Of a DNA stretch of 22,050 bases, positions 15,169-21,830 are shown piece by piece; the first letter of the stretch is position 1, and the number at the start of each line of letters is the position of its first letter. The translations under genes were made by a program, and so were the position numbers. The DNA comes from a virus. The DNA lies in IMG/VR virus record IMGVR_UViG_3300037847_003424, positions 1 through 22,050 of that record; one strand, 5' to 3'. The notes below the pieces were generated by a model. The model worked only from the letters and a program-made list of their open reading frames with translations, did not search any database and was not told where the DNA came from.

Positions 15169-17435
15169 TGTCAGATATTAGGGGACAATACAACGCTCTG
15201 ATATTTCAGAAAAGCACGGGACTTGCTGAAGTTAAATCTGTTCTTGCTCAAATAGCACCAGGTTTAGAATCAGAGGAGGCTCATATTGCCACCTTACCAA
15301 ACGGTAAGTATAAAAACTCCCCAGATAAAGATCAGTATCGTATCGGATACAAAATCTTTATTTGTGGTGAGCATGAAGAGGGTACTCCTGTATATACTCT
15401 TCCTTGGGCATCTCTATACGGTCCTTCTGGACTGAGAAATGAGTCAAGTGCTTTAACAGCATTGCCACCAAACACTTATGTTGAAGTTGTTCAACATGGG
15501 ATGTTAGATGGTGTCCCCTTTTATTGGATTGTAAACATCCTTCCAAATTATAATGTAGAACTGGACGACTCAAAAAGTCAAACACAATGTAGACCTGCAA
15601 GTGGTTTTGTTCCTGGTTCTGAAAGATATTTTGTTCCACAAGATTGCCTTACTCCTGATGGAAAAGGCATCTCTCCTGGATGTGAAGCGAACATTAGTGT
15701 TCCAAACCTTGCAGATGAAAAACAAAGTACTGATAATGAATCTATTATTATTCCAAGACCCATTGAATGTGTTAAAGTTGACACTGCTGCCATTAATAAA
15801 GAACTTGAGAACTTAATTAAAGGTGTTCAGGATGCTAGAATAGGTCTTCTTGGTGATGATAGTTTCATAAGAACTAGTCAAGAGTTTCTTTCAAATGTTA
15901 ATAAAAATATAGATGAAACTGCTGAGAAACTAGCAAGTTGGATTACTTGGTTGATACAGGAGATGCGTCAATCCGCGATGCGTCGTATTAATGTCATTGT
16001 CAACAACACTGTTGGTAATGTATATTTGAATTTAAGATATGCCATACTAGAAGCAAATGACACTGCACTTGATTTAACATCTTGTTTGTTTTTAAAACTT
16101 CTTCGTAACCTTGGAAATATTGTAAGAAACTTCTTAAATGGTTTTGTCAATCAATACTTAAACACTGGTCTTTGTGTTGTAGAATCTTTCCTATCACAAC
16201 TGTTAGGAAATATTATGGCACAACTAAAAAATGCCTTAAGTCAAATATTAGGACCACTACAAAACTTGCTTGGGTCTGCTGTTAACCTTATTAATGATGT
16301 TCTTGGTTTTGTAGAATCTATTCTCGACTTCTTAACTTGTGATATTGACCAGTTATGTCCTGTCACGAATGAATGGAATTTCCTTGAAGGTCCTATGGAT
16401 GCATCTTCTAGCACTATACCTGACTTGGACTTCAATAGTATATTTGATAGTGCTAAGGCATTTGGAAATAGTTTAATTGCCCTTGGTGACATCCCATCGA
16501 ACCTTGCAAATACAAACTTTGATATTGGTCTTGACAGTGCATTAGATGCTGCTGATGGATGTCTTGGTGGTTTTGGTGGTGGACTATTTGAATGTGGTCC
16601 ACCTAAAGTTGTATTCTGGGGCGCTGATGGTAGTGGCACCACTGGTGATGTTGTTGTAAATGCCGTAGGTGAAATCCTTGGTGTTAATATTATCTTACCA
16701 GGTAGAGGATACACTAGACCACCCACTGTTCAGTTTGAAGATAACTGTGGCAAGGGAGTTGGCGCTAACGGAACTGCAGTGATTGGTGAATATACTGATA
16801 GTGATGGAAGCACACAAGTTGGTGTAGTTGATGTTGTTATGGACAACACTGGATACAACTATCCACAAAGTCCAGATGGAAGTTATGGTGGAAATGGAAG
16901 AGTGGTTGCTGACAGATGTCAGAGTCTTATCAGACGTGGCGATACAAAATATTGGGAAGGTCCATTCAATGAAGGTGAAGTTATCGAAGTTCGTGAAGGA
17001 GACTTCGTAATTATATCTGGACAAGCACCATATACTTCAGAAGAAAATACTTCTATAACTGCACCAGGATGTCCACCAGAACCAGAAGTTCCTCAGAGAA
17101 CTGGTCCCGAATATCCTGTAGTCACTGAGATTGGTGATGTTGTTATTCCAAGTGGTGGTTTTGGATATGGTGATGGTGACACGATAACTGTCACACCTGA
17201 CAATGGTGCTTTACTTGAACCTGTCATTACAGGTGGTGTTATCACTGGTGTAAATATTATTAACCCTGGCATTGGATACGACAGACTTCCAGACATTACT
17301 GTGAATACAAACACTGGTCATAATGCAATACTGAATGGAGTTCTGAAGTTCAATAGAGTTGATGATACTGTTGCATTCACATTGCCAGAAGGTGCAAAAC
17401 TTATTAGCGTAATAGATTGTGTGGGTAAAAATTAA
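15168..17435 (+). CDS. 5: gp5-like baseplate hub protein without lysozyme domain (755 aa)
   Basis: Probable gp5 counterpart, the central hub/spike base that sits on the gp27 torus. N-terminal residues about 55-126 (YRIGYKIFICGEHEEGTPVYTLPWASLYGPSG, then PPNTYVEVVQHGMLDGVPFYWIVNILPN) look like the gp5 OB-fold. The middle (about 200-410) is a hydrophobic helical region (ALSQILGPLQNLLGSAVNLINDVLGFVESILDFL). The last 270 residues are beta-rich, with repeats of GVNIILPGRGY type. I see no T4-lysozyme-like domain between them and no second enzymatic motif. The beta-helical needle is in the following gene. The gene shares one base with CP12 upstream and one with the next gene. The hub-protein role is well supported; the exact gp5 label is moderate. 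Confidence 0.7.
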   Translation: MSDIRGQYNALIFQKSTGLAEVKSVLAQIAPGLESEEAHIATLPNGKYKNSPDKDQYRIGYKIFICGEHEEGTPVYTLPWASLYGPSGLRNESSALTALPPNTYVEVVQHGMLDGVPFYWIVNILPNYNVELDDSKSQTQCRPASGFVPGSERYFVPQDCLTPDGKGISPGCEANISVPNLADEKQSTDNESIIIPRPIECVKVDTAAINKELENLIKGVQDARIGLLGDDSFIRTSQEFLSNVNKNIDETAEKLASWITWLIQEMRQSAMRRINVIVNNTVGNVYLNLRYAILEANDTALDLTSCLFLKLLRNLGNIVRNFLNGFVNQYLNTGLCVVESFLSQLLGNIMAQLKNALSQILGPLQNLLGSAVNLINDVLGFVESILDFLTCDIDQLCPVTNEWNFLEGPMDASSSTIPDLDFNSIFDSAKAFGNSLIALGDIPSNLANTNFDIGLDSALDAADGCLGGFGGGLFECGPPKVVFWGADGSGTTGDVVVNAVGEILGVNIILPGRGYTRPPTVQFEDNCGKGVGANGTAVIGEYTDSDGSTQVGVVDVVMDNTGYNYPQSPDGSYGGNGRVVADRCQSLIRRGDTKYWEGPFNEGEVIEVREGDFVIISGQAPYTSEENTSITAPGCPPEPEVPQRTGPEYPVVTEIGDVVIPSGGFGYGDGDTITVTPDNGALLEPVITGGVITGVNIINPGIGYDRLPDITVNTNTGHNAILNGVLKFNRVDDTVAFTLPEGAKLISVIDCVGKN
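16668..17302 (+). repeat. Coding repeats with GxGY motif in the gp5-like protein
   Basis: Four related beta units are seen: about 16668-16740 (GVNIILPGRGYTRPP), 16824-16866 (VVDVVMDNTGYNYPQ), 17130-17195 (DVVIPSGGFGYGDGD) and 17231-17302 (GVNIINPGIGYDRLP). The shared pattern is a beta strand, then PGxGY-like turn, then P and another strand. They probably form a beta-solenoid or carbohydrate-binding fold; spacing is irregular. Confidence 0.6.
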
Positions 17436-18073
17436 TGAGCACTAATAATAAGCAAGAGTTAAATCCACATACTTTTAACCAGGTAGGCAATACTGAAGGT
17501 AAGGTCTACTTTGGTGATATTATGAAGAACGGTGCCAAGATGGCAGTTATGATTCGTAATATTTTTAATAGTGGTGGCACAAGGAGGAGTCATTACATTG
17601 GTCTTCAGATGAATGGCAAGTTGGCAGGATCTACAATGTGTAGAACTCCACATGTATTTCAAGTCCGTTGTGGTGATACTGTAGAGAAAAATACTCCCGC
17701 CTTTGTCGCATATGCTGATAACGGAGACATGGTTATTGGTGCCCCCAATGGTAGGATAAGAATATTCGCACAAGACATTGACTTGCTTGCAAGTGGAAAT
17801 GGACTTGATACTGGGTTTATTAATATTGAATCTAATGCTAGAGTGAATCTACATTCAGCAACAACACAAATTACTGGTAAAGATAAACTTACCATGAGTG
17901 GTGATAGACAGGTAACCATAAACTCAACTGGTAGAGTTCAGCTTAATGCAGGTGGTATTAAAATAGTAGAAGGAGCTGATGTTTCTCCCGTTTCAAGTCC
18001 TTTTGGTAGTGGTGTAAATACTATAAAACAACAAATCGAAGGTCTTAAAAAACTAATCGAAAGTATATCATAA
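17435..18073 (+). CDS. Separate beta-helix spike/needle protein (gp5 C-terminal type)
   Basis: A 212-aa protein likely to form the trimeric needle that pierces the outer membrane, the job done in T4 by the C-terminal part of gp5. Residues about 130-180 are built of roughly 8-residue beta units: ARVNLHSA, TTQITGKD, KLTMSGDR, QVTINSTG, RVQLNAGG, IKIVEGAD. Hydrophobic residues alternate in each, comparable to the VxGxxxxx octads of T4 gp5. The N-terminal 110 residues are beta-rich (SHYIGLQMNGKL, AYADNGDMVIGAPNGRIRIFAQDIDLLASG). The C-terminus is a helix (INTIKQQIEGLKKLIESIS-like). There is no lysozyme motif. It overlaps the gp5-like stop by one base and is followed after 1 base by the next structural gene. 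Confidence 0.65.
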   Translation: MSTNNKQELNPHTFNQVGNTEGKVYFGDIMKNGAKMAVMIRNIFNSGGTRRSHYIGLQMNGKLAGSTMCRTPHVFQVRCGDTVEKNTPAFVAYADNGDMVIGAPNGRIRIFAQDIDLLASGNGLDTGFINIESNARVNLHSATTQITGKDKLTMSGDRQVTINSTGRVQLNAGGIKIVEGADVSPVSSPFGSGVNTIKQQIEGLKKLIESIS

Positions 18074-18074
18074 G

Positions 18075-19073
18075 ATGGAAGTAACAGACTTACACGTAGG
18101 TAAACAACTTAACGTTGTATCAAACCTTCCAGGAGGAATTCCTGGACCACCAAACTTGGCGCAAGGATTTGGTGCTGCTGCAGTTCCTGGTTCTATTTGG
18201 GCTGATGGACACCTTCATGTTGGTATGCCCATCTTTGCTCCATTAGAAACTGCTGTTGGTTTCACAAGACCTCCTGTTTATAATGCGAAGGCAGCAGCTG
18301 TGAAGTCTATTTTGACTGTTACTAGTCGTGGTTTTCCCCCAACACCAGTTGATGTTGTCATGGGAACCATAGAAGGTCCAGTTGGTATTGCTGCTCATGC
18401 CTTAGTTGTCAATATGCTTGTTGACACCACTATGACTATTGTCAGTCCTTTGACAACACACGTCGGTGTTTTCAAGGAAATTGGTTTAAATAATGTCCTT
18501 GGTACTGAAATTAAAAAAGCAGTTAGAGCAATTTTTACTAAGGAAGCAAAGATAGGTGCTTTTTGTTCCGCAGGTGCAAAGACTCAGAATGGAGTTCTTG
18601 TCAATAATGGTTTAGTTGCAAACCCAGTTTCTGCGACACCAGTTGTTATTGGAAAGGCAACAGGAAATAAAAGTTTTGACATACCACATCCGAGGAAGAA
18701 AGAAAAGAGAGTTAGGCACATATGTGCTGAAGGACCTGAGGCAGGCATTTATATTAGAGGTAGACTGACCAACTCTAACCTGATAGAACTACCAGAGTAT
18801 TGGGAAGGTTTGGTTGACCCAGAAACAATAACTGTTTCTCTTACACAGATTGGATCGTCTCAAGACTTGATGGTTGACCGAATAGAATATGGCAAACATG
18901 TATACGTCAAGTCTGGTAATGCATCAGCAATTGATTGTTTCTACGACATCTGGGTTGCAAGATATATAAATCCAGAAGACCACGATGAAAAGTTACATGT
19001 AGTGTACGATGGAGAATCTCCTGCAGATTATCCTGGAGACAATGACAACTATATTATTGGAGGGTATCAATAA
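18075..19073 (+). CDS. Virion structural protein with fibre-type C-terminal domain (332 aa)
   Basis: Two parts are visible. Residues 1-195 are Gly/Ala/Pro/Val-rich and low in charge (NLPGGIPGPPNLAQGFGAAAVPG, IAAHALVVNMLVDTTMTIV), perhaps a needle-tip or membrane-contacting domain. Residues about 205-332 begin KSFDIPHPRKKEKRVRHICAEGPEAGIYIRGRL and run through ELPEYWEGLVDPETITVSLTQIG to SAIDCFYDIWVARY and an acidic end. The HPxxx..RH.CxEGPEaGxYxRG pattern is common, as I recall, at the C-termini of marine phage fibres and structural proteins. The same domain, without the EGPE motif, is repeated as the free-standing 112-aa gene at 20482-20820. The gene overlaps its successor by one base. A tip or fibre role is inferred from position after the needle gene. 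Confidence 0.6.
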   Translation: MEVTDLHVGKQLNVVSNLPGGIPGPPNLAQGFGAAAVPGSIWADGHLHVGMPIFAPLETAVGFTRPPVYNAKAAAVKSILTVTSRGFPPTPVDVVMGTIEGPVGIAAHALVVNMLVDTTMTIVSPLTTHVGVFKEIGLNNVLGTEIKKAVRAIFTKEAKIGAFCSAGAKTQNGVLVNNGLVANPVSATPVVIGKATGNKSFDIPHPRKKEKRVRHICAEGPEAGIYIRGRLTNSNLIELPEYWEGLVDPETITVSLTQIGSSQDLMVDRIEYGKHVYVKSGNASAIDCFYDIWVARYINPEDHDEKLHVVYDGESPADYPGDNDNYIIGGYQ

Positions 19074-20485
19074 TGGGATTACGAGAAGACATATCAGATA
19101 AGAAAAAAGAACTGGAAGAAAGTATTGGTTATCTTGGAGATGAGATTGTTGTCATTGATGCAGCGAAAGAACTATATGACGCTGCTATCAACATTGTAGA
19201 TGAGAAGTTGACAACTGAACTTGATGTTGTAAATGAATCTATCTCTGATGTTCAACGTGCCTATGAAAATAGAATTGTTTCAGGATGCAGAACAGATGTA
19301 TTCTGGAGAGTCATTGGTATTCATACGGGTGGACCTAGCGGAACTACTAAATTCTATACGCTTTTAGCAACGCAGGTAACCTTGAATGGATACAATGTGA
19401 GTGCTGGTGCAACTCAACCAACAGGTATTGGAACTGTTTTATCCATTGTTAATAATGTTGGAGGAATATCTAGTCAGGCTTTATCTGCTAGGGTTGGATT
19501 GGAGAGAGATAACCTTCATGGAATTAAGTTTTCTGACCAACCAATAACAAAAGATATTGGTGATACTACTGTTGGAAGTTTTATTGGAACAGTTGGAACA
19601 GGGTCTACAAACTTAACAGTGATGACTCCATATTCCGATAACTTATGGAAAGATTTTCAAGTCGGACAACTTGTAATATCAGGAAAGTCTAGTGTATTTG
19701 GTTCATTAGAAACTACGAATACAATTGCTGGTTTCTCTTCTGCAATATCTGACTTGTCTGGTATTTCGAGTACAGGTATTGGTGTTACAACTGTTCCTAT
19801 TATTCAACTGAAGACACCTACCGTTGGTTTTGCGACTGACCCAGAGGTAGATGGTAACTTTGTCACATTCAAAGTTCTGGATGATCCTACTGGTATCACA
19901 ACATACAATGACTATGCCATTCCATTCACCTCTAACCCATTCTCTCCTGAGACTATTGGTATTATGAATGGTGCCAACCTTGGTGTTGGTAGATCTGTCT
20001 TCTATGACAACTCAGGAATATCATCTAACCCTAGAAGTTGGAAACCAGAGTTTGCAATTACTGGATACGAAGATGAGGGTATTGAGGATGTTGTCGCTCC
20101 TCCCGTAGGTGCTGGTCAAATATACTATAGAACAGCTTTTGAAGATCAACCTGTACTCTTGGGCAACCCTGCACAGATTGGTGATATTGCTGTTGTTTCT
20201 TCTTTGATAGGTTTGTACCAGTCTCTACCATCTTGTGCATCAACAGTTACTGATGAACTTACTGCTAATATAACACGTCGTGATGAGTTAGAGTCGGACT
20301 TAGCATCAGGTATAGGTTCATTCCAACTTAGATTAGACGCTGCAAATGCACTTCGTGCTGAAAGAGATGATGCTTATAATGCACGTATTCATTCTTTACG
20401 TGCTGGAATTGGAGCACAAGTTGATGAAGAAGCACGTTTAGATACTTTACTAAGATACATAGACCAAGAGGAACTTGATACATGA
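19073..20485 (+). CDS. Virion structural protein with terminal coiled coils (470 aa)
   Basis: No T4 counterpart recognised. Residues 1-70 form a charged coiled coil (DISDKKKELEESIGYLGDEIVVID..LDVVNESISDVQRAYENRI). Residues about 75-385 are beta-rich with many Gly, Thr and Ile and no charge clusters (VGSFIGTVGTGSTNLTVMTP, GISSTGIGVTTVPIIQL), as in fibre or sleeve proteins. Residues 395-470 are again helical (ADELTANITRRDELESDLASG-type, then LRAERDDAYNARIHSLRAGIGAQVDEEARLDTLLRYIDQEE). This coil-beta-coil design suggests a trimeric elongated structural protein. It lies between two genes that share a fibre-type domain and overlaps both (1 base and 4 bases). Confidence 0.6.
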   Translation: MGLREDISDKKKELEESIGYLGDEIVVIDAAKELYDAAINIVDEKLTTELDVVNESISDVQRAYENRIVSGCRTDVFWRVIGIHTGGPSGTTKFYTLLATQVTLNGYNVSAGATQPTGIGTVLSIVNNVGGISSQALSARVGLERDNLHGIKFSDQPITKDIGDTTVGSFIGTVGTGSTNLTVMTPYSDNLWKDFQVGQLVISGKSSVFGSLETTNTIAGFSSAISDLSGISSTGIGVTTVPIIQLKTPTVGFATDPEVDGNFVTFKVLDDPTGITTYNDYAIPFTSNPFSPETIGIMNGANLGVGRSVFYDNSGISSNPRSWKPEFAITGYEDEGIEDVVAPPVGAGQIYYRTAFEDQPVLLGNPAQIGDIAVVSSLIGLYQSLPSCASTVTDELTANITRRDELESDLASGIGSFQLRLDAANALRAERDDAYNARIHSLRAGIGAQVDEEARLDTLLRYIDQEELDT

Positions 20486-20820
20486 TTACATTAACTCACC
20501 CAACTATTTCTGGATACAACTTAAACCTTGAAGGTTTACTTGCTCCTGAAAACTCTGTTCTTTTGAGAGGAAGAGTTACAAGCAAGAACGAAATTAAACT
20601 CCCTGACTACTGGGAGGAACTTGTAGAAGCAAGAACTATTTCTGTACATCTAACTCCTATTGGTGCCCATCAGAATGTTATTGTAAAACGTATTGGCAGT
20701 AACACTGTTTATCTTCAGGCTCAAGGTGGTATGCCCATAGACTGTTACTATTTTATCATGGGAGAACGAAAGGATGTGCCACGTCTCAAAGCGGAACAGA
20801 AGGTTGACACCGAAGACTGA
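20482..20820 (+). CDS. Stand-alone copy of the fibre-type C-terminal domain (112 aa)
   Basis: This small protein is essentially one domain: LLRGRVTSKNEIKLPDYWEELVEARTISVHLTPIGAHQNVIVKRI then MPIDCYYFIMGERKD. By hand alignment about 33 of 76 positions are identical to the C-terminal domain of the 332-aa protein at 18075-19073 (RGR, LPxYWExLV, TIxVxLTxIG, IDCxY shared). It lacks the EGPE motif of that protein (LLAPENS in its place) and the long acidic tail. The role may be as a partner, decoration or chaperone of fibre ends; this is inference. It overlaps the 470-aa gene by 4 bases (ATGA) and is the last gene of the tail module; its C-terminus is charged (KAEQKVDTED). Confidence 0.65.
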   Translation: MITLTHPTISGYNLNLEGLLAPENSVLLRGRVTSKNEIKLPDYWEELVEARTISVHLTPIGAHQNVIVKRIGSNTVYLQAQGGMPIDCYYFIMGERKDVPRLKAEQKVDTED

Positions 20821-20858
20821 CGGTGTTACCATATACAGGTAAGCAACAAACAAACCAA

Positions 20859-21041
20859 ATGCAAGACGAGTACCTGACCCGTTGCGTTGTTGACCCAGTT
20901 CAACGTTCTTTCCGACTGCTCTCCAATGAAGGTGATGAGAAAGTTGTGGAATGCAATACTGTAGATGAGTTTATGAGTGTGCTGTCTTTTGTTCGTCGCA
21001 CCTGTGATGAAGATGTGCTGTCTTATACTAACCCTCTTTGA
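20859..21041 (+). CDS. Small unknown protein (60 aa)
   Basis: Product begins MQDEYLTRCVVDPVQRSFRLLSNEGDEKVVEC and ends FVRRTCDEDVLSYTNPL. It has three cysteines, a short beta-hairpin-like first half and a helical second half (VDEFMSVLSFVRRTC). I do not recognise a function. An upstream in-frame GTG at 20823 would add 12 residues, but the ATG at 20859 gives the more natural N-terminus; AGGTAAG at 20837-20843 is rather far. Its stop is immediately followed by another ATG (21042). Confidence 0.6.
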   Translation: MQDEYLTRCVVDPVQRSFRLLSNEGDEKVVECNTVDEFMSVLSFVRRTCDEDVLSYTNPL

Positions 21042-21173
21042 ATGATTAAACATAACCCATCCCTGTACGAAGAAATCCTTAAGTGTTACGAGTATGAGAC
21101 CAGAAACCCGTCAATCTATGGAAATGTTATTTTCCGCAAAGTGGAACTTGCCAAAGGCAGCAAAAAACGCTAA
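21042..21173 (+). CDS. Very small possible ORF (43 aa) overlapping the next one
   Basis: Reads MIKHNPSLYEEILKCYEYE then ..NPSIYGNVIFRKVELAKGSKKR. It begins directly after the preceding stop, so reinitiation is possible, and its basic tail is plausible. However, it overlaps the 21094-21255 ORF by 80 bases in a different frame. Only one may be real; I rank the later one higher. No ribosome site is evident. Confidence 0.35.
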   Translation: MIKHNPSLYEEILKCYEYETRNPSIYGNVIFRKVELAKGSKKR

Positions 21174-21255
21174 CCTTACTGATAAGGAAATGAAAATCAC
21201 ATTCAACGAATACTGTGTTTTTCATCCTGCTACATGGGATCCAACTCAAGACTGA
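21094..21255 (+). CDS. Small helical protein with HTH-like segment (53 aa)
   Basis: Product opens MRPETRQSMEMLFSAKWNL and continues PKAAKNANLTDKEMKITFNEYC, ending HPATWDPTQD. The segment AKWNLPKAAKNANLTDKEMKITF looks like a helix-turn-helix and the composition is typical of small cyanophage proteins. The function is unknown; DNA binding is a guess. It overlaps the 43-aa ORF in another frame, and its stop codon lies in the hairpin of the terminator at 21243-21263. Confidence 0.55.
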   Translation: MRPETRQSMEMLFSAKWNLPKAAKNANLTDKEMKITFNEYCVFHPATWDPTQD

Positions 21256-21263
21256 GTTTTTTT
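21243..21263 (+). terminator. Short intrinsic terminator just upstream of tRNA-Leu
   Basis: AACTCA (21243-21248) pairs with TGAGTT (21253-21258) around an AGAC loop, followed by further T to 21263 (seven T in all, 21257-21263). The stem is only 6 bp and AT-rich, so strength is uncertain. It overlaps the stop of the 53-aa gene and ends 1 base before the tRNA. Confidence 0.55.
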
Positions 21264-21348
21264 GCAAGTGTGGCGGAATCGGTAGACGCACCAGACTTAA
21301 AATCTGTTGACCGTTAAGGTCGTGGGGGTTCAAGTCCCCCCACTTGTA
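21264..21348 (+). tRNA. trnL-UAA: tRNA-Leu (anticodon UAA)
   Basis: Class II tRNA of 85 bases. The acceptor GCAAGTG pairs with CACTTGT (G-U at the first pair) with discriminator A at 21348. The D-arm contains GGCGGAATCGGTAGACGC. The anticodon loop CTTAAAA gives UAA at 21298-21300. A long variable arm GACC-GTTAA-GGTC is typical of tRNA-Leu. The T-arm is GGGGG-TTCAAGT-CCCCC. The outermost anticodon-stem pair (C-T) is mismatched. CCA is not encoded. It reads UUA/UUG, codons favoured by an AT-rich phage over its host. Confidence 0.95.
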
Positions 21349-21379
21349 TACTTCTAAATATACGAAAGCGGAGTATTCT

Positions 21380-21646
21380 ATGGAGTACGAAATTGACGCC
21401 AGATATGTTTGGTATAACGAAGGTAGTCAAGTAGTGCTTATGTATTTCATACAAGGAGTTCCTTTTAGTTTTGATGAAGTTGAAGATTGGTTGTTAGATC
21501 CAACTCTTATCAAGATAGCAGATAATGAAAGGAGATACTCTATTCAAGAGGTTTATGATGGTTCAAGTTATCTTGTTGAAGAGGAGTGTCATCCACTGAT
21601 ATATGATTTAAACTTAAAAAACCCAGAAATATTGCCCAAAGAATGA
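21380..21646 (+). CDS. Unknown acidic protein (88 aa)
   Basis: Product begins MEYEIDARYVWYNEGSQVVLMYFIQGVPFSFDEVEDWLLDPTL and ends YDLNLKNPEILPKE. It is acidic, with one beta-rich half and no membrane segment or catalytic motif that I recognise. The frame is open upstream into the tRNA, but the ATG at 21380 is right: GCGGAG lies 6 bases before it. It is the first protein gene after tRNA-Leu, and TCTAAATA (one base off the late consensus) lies about 20 bases upstream, suggesting it may have its own weak late promoter. Function unknown. Confidence 0.65.
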   Translation: MEYEIDARYVWYNEGSQVVLMYFIQGVPFSFDEVEDWLLDPTLIKIADNERRYSIQEVYDGSSYLVEEECHPLIYDLNLKNPEILPKE

Positions 21647-21662
21647 TGTCCTAGGAGGTTAT

Positions 21663-21830
21663 ATGGTTATCAATTTGTGGTATAATAAAGCAATGCAAGA
21701 GTGGAGATGGACTCTTACAGAAACTAGTATGATGGAACAGCATTCTGGTAATAGAGAAGAACTTCGTGATGCTATGAATGATGTTGCAAGCACTGTAGAA
21801 TATATTCTAGAGGAAAAATGTGAAGAGTGA
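21663..21830 (+). CDS. Small conserved-looking cyanophage protein (55 aa)
   Basis: Reads MVINLWYNKAMQEWRWTLTE then MEQHSGNREELRDAMNDVASTVEYILEEKCEE. The Trp-rich beta start followed by a helix with an RDAMNDVA pattern resembles small conserved cyanophage proteins of unknown function. A near-perfect ribosome site AGGAGGT (21653-21659) lies just before the ATG. The end overlaps the next gene's GTG start by 11 bases. Confidence 0.7.
   Translation: MVINLWYNKAMQEWRWTLTETSMMEQHSGNREELRDAMNDVASTVEYILEEKCEE

Noticed and set aside
16241-16726. 161-residue open frame on the - strand opposite the gp5-like gene
   Set aside because: Composition is typical of a reverse-complement shadow, and the + strand protein is well supported.
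21264-21348. tRNA-Leu as an attachment site for an integrated element
   Set aside because: No integrase or repeated tRNA end is present; phage tRNAs of this kind are normally translation helpers.
21678-21686. Extended -10-like TGGTATAAT
   Set aside because: It encodes Trp-Tyr-Asn of the 55-aa protein and has no -35 match at the right distance.
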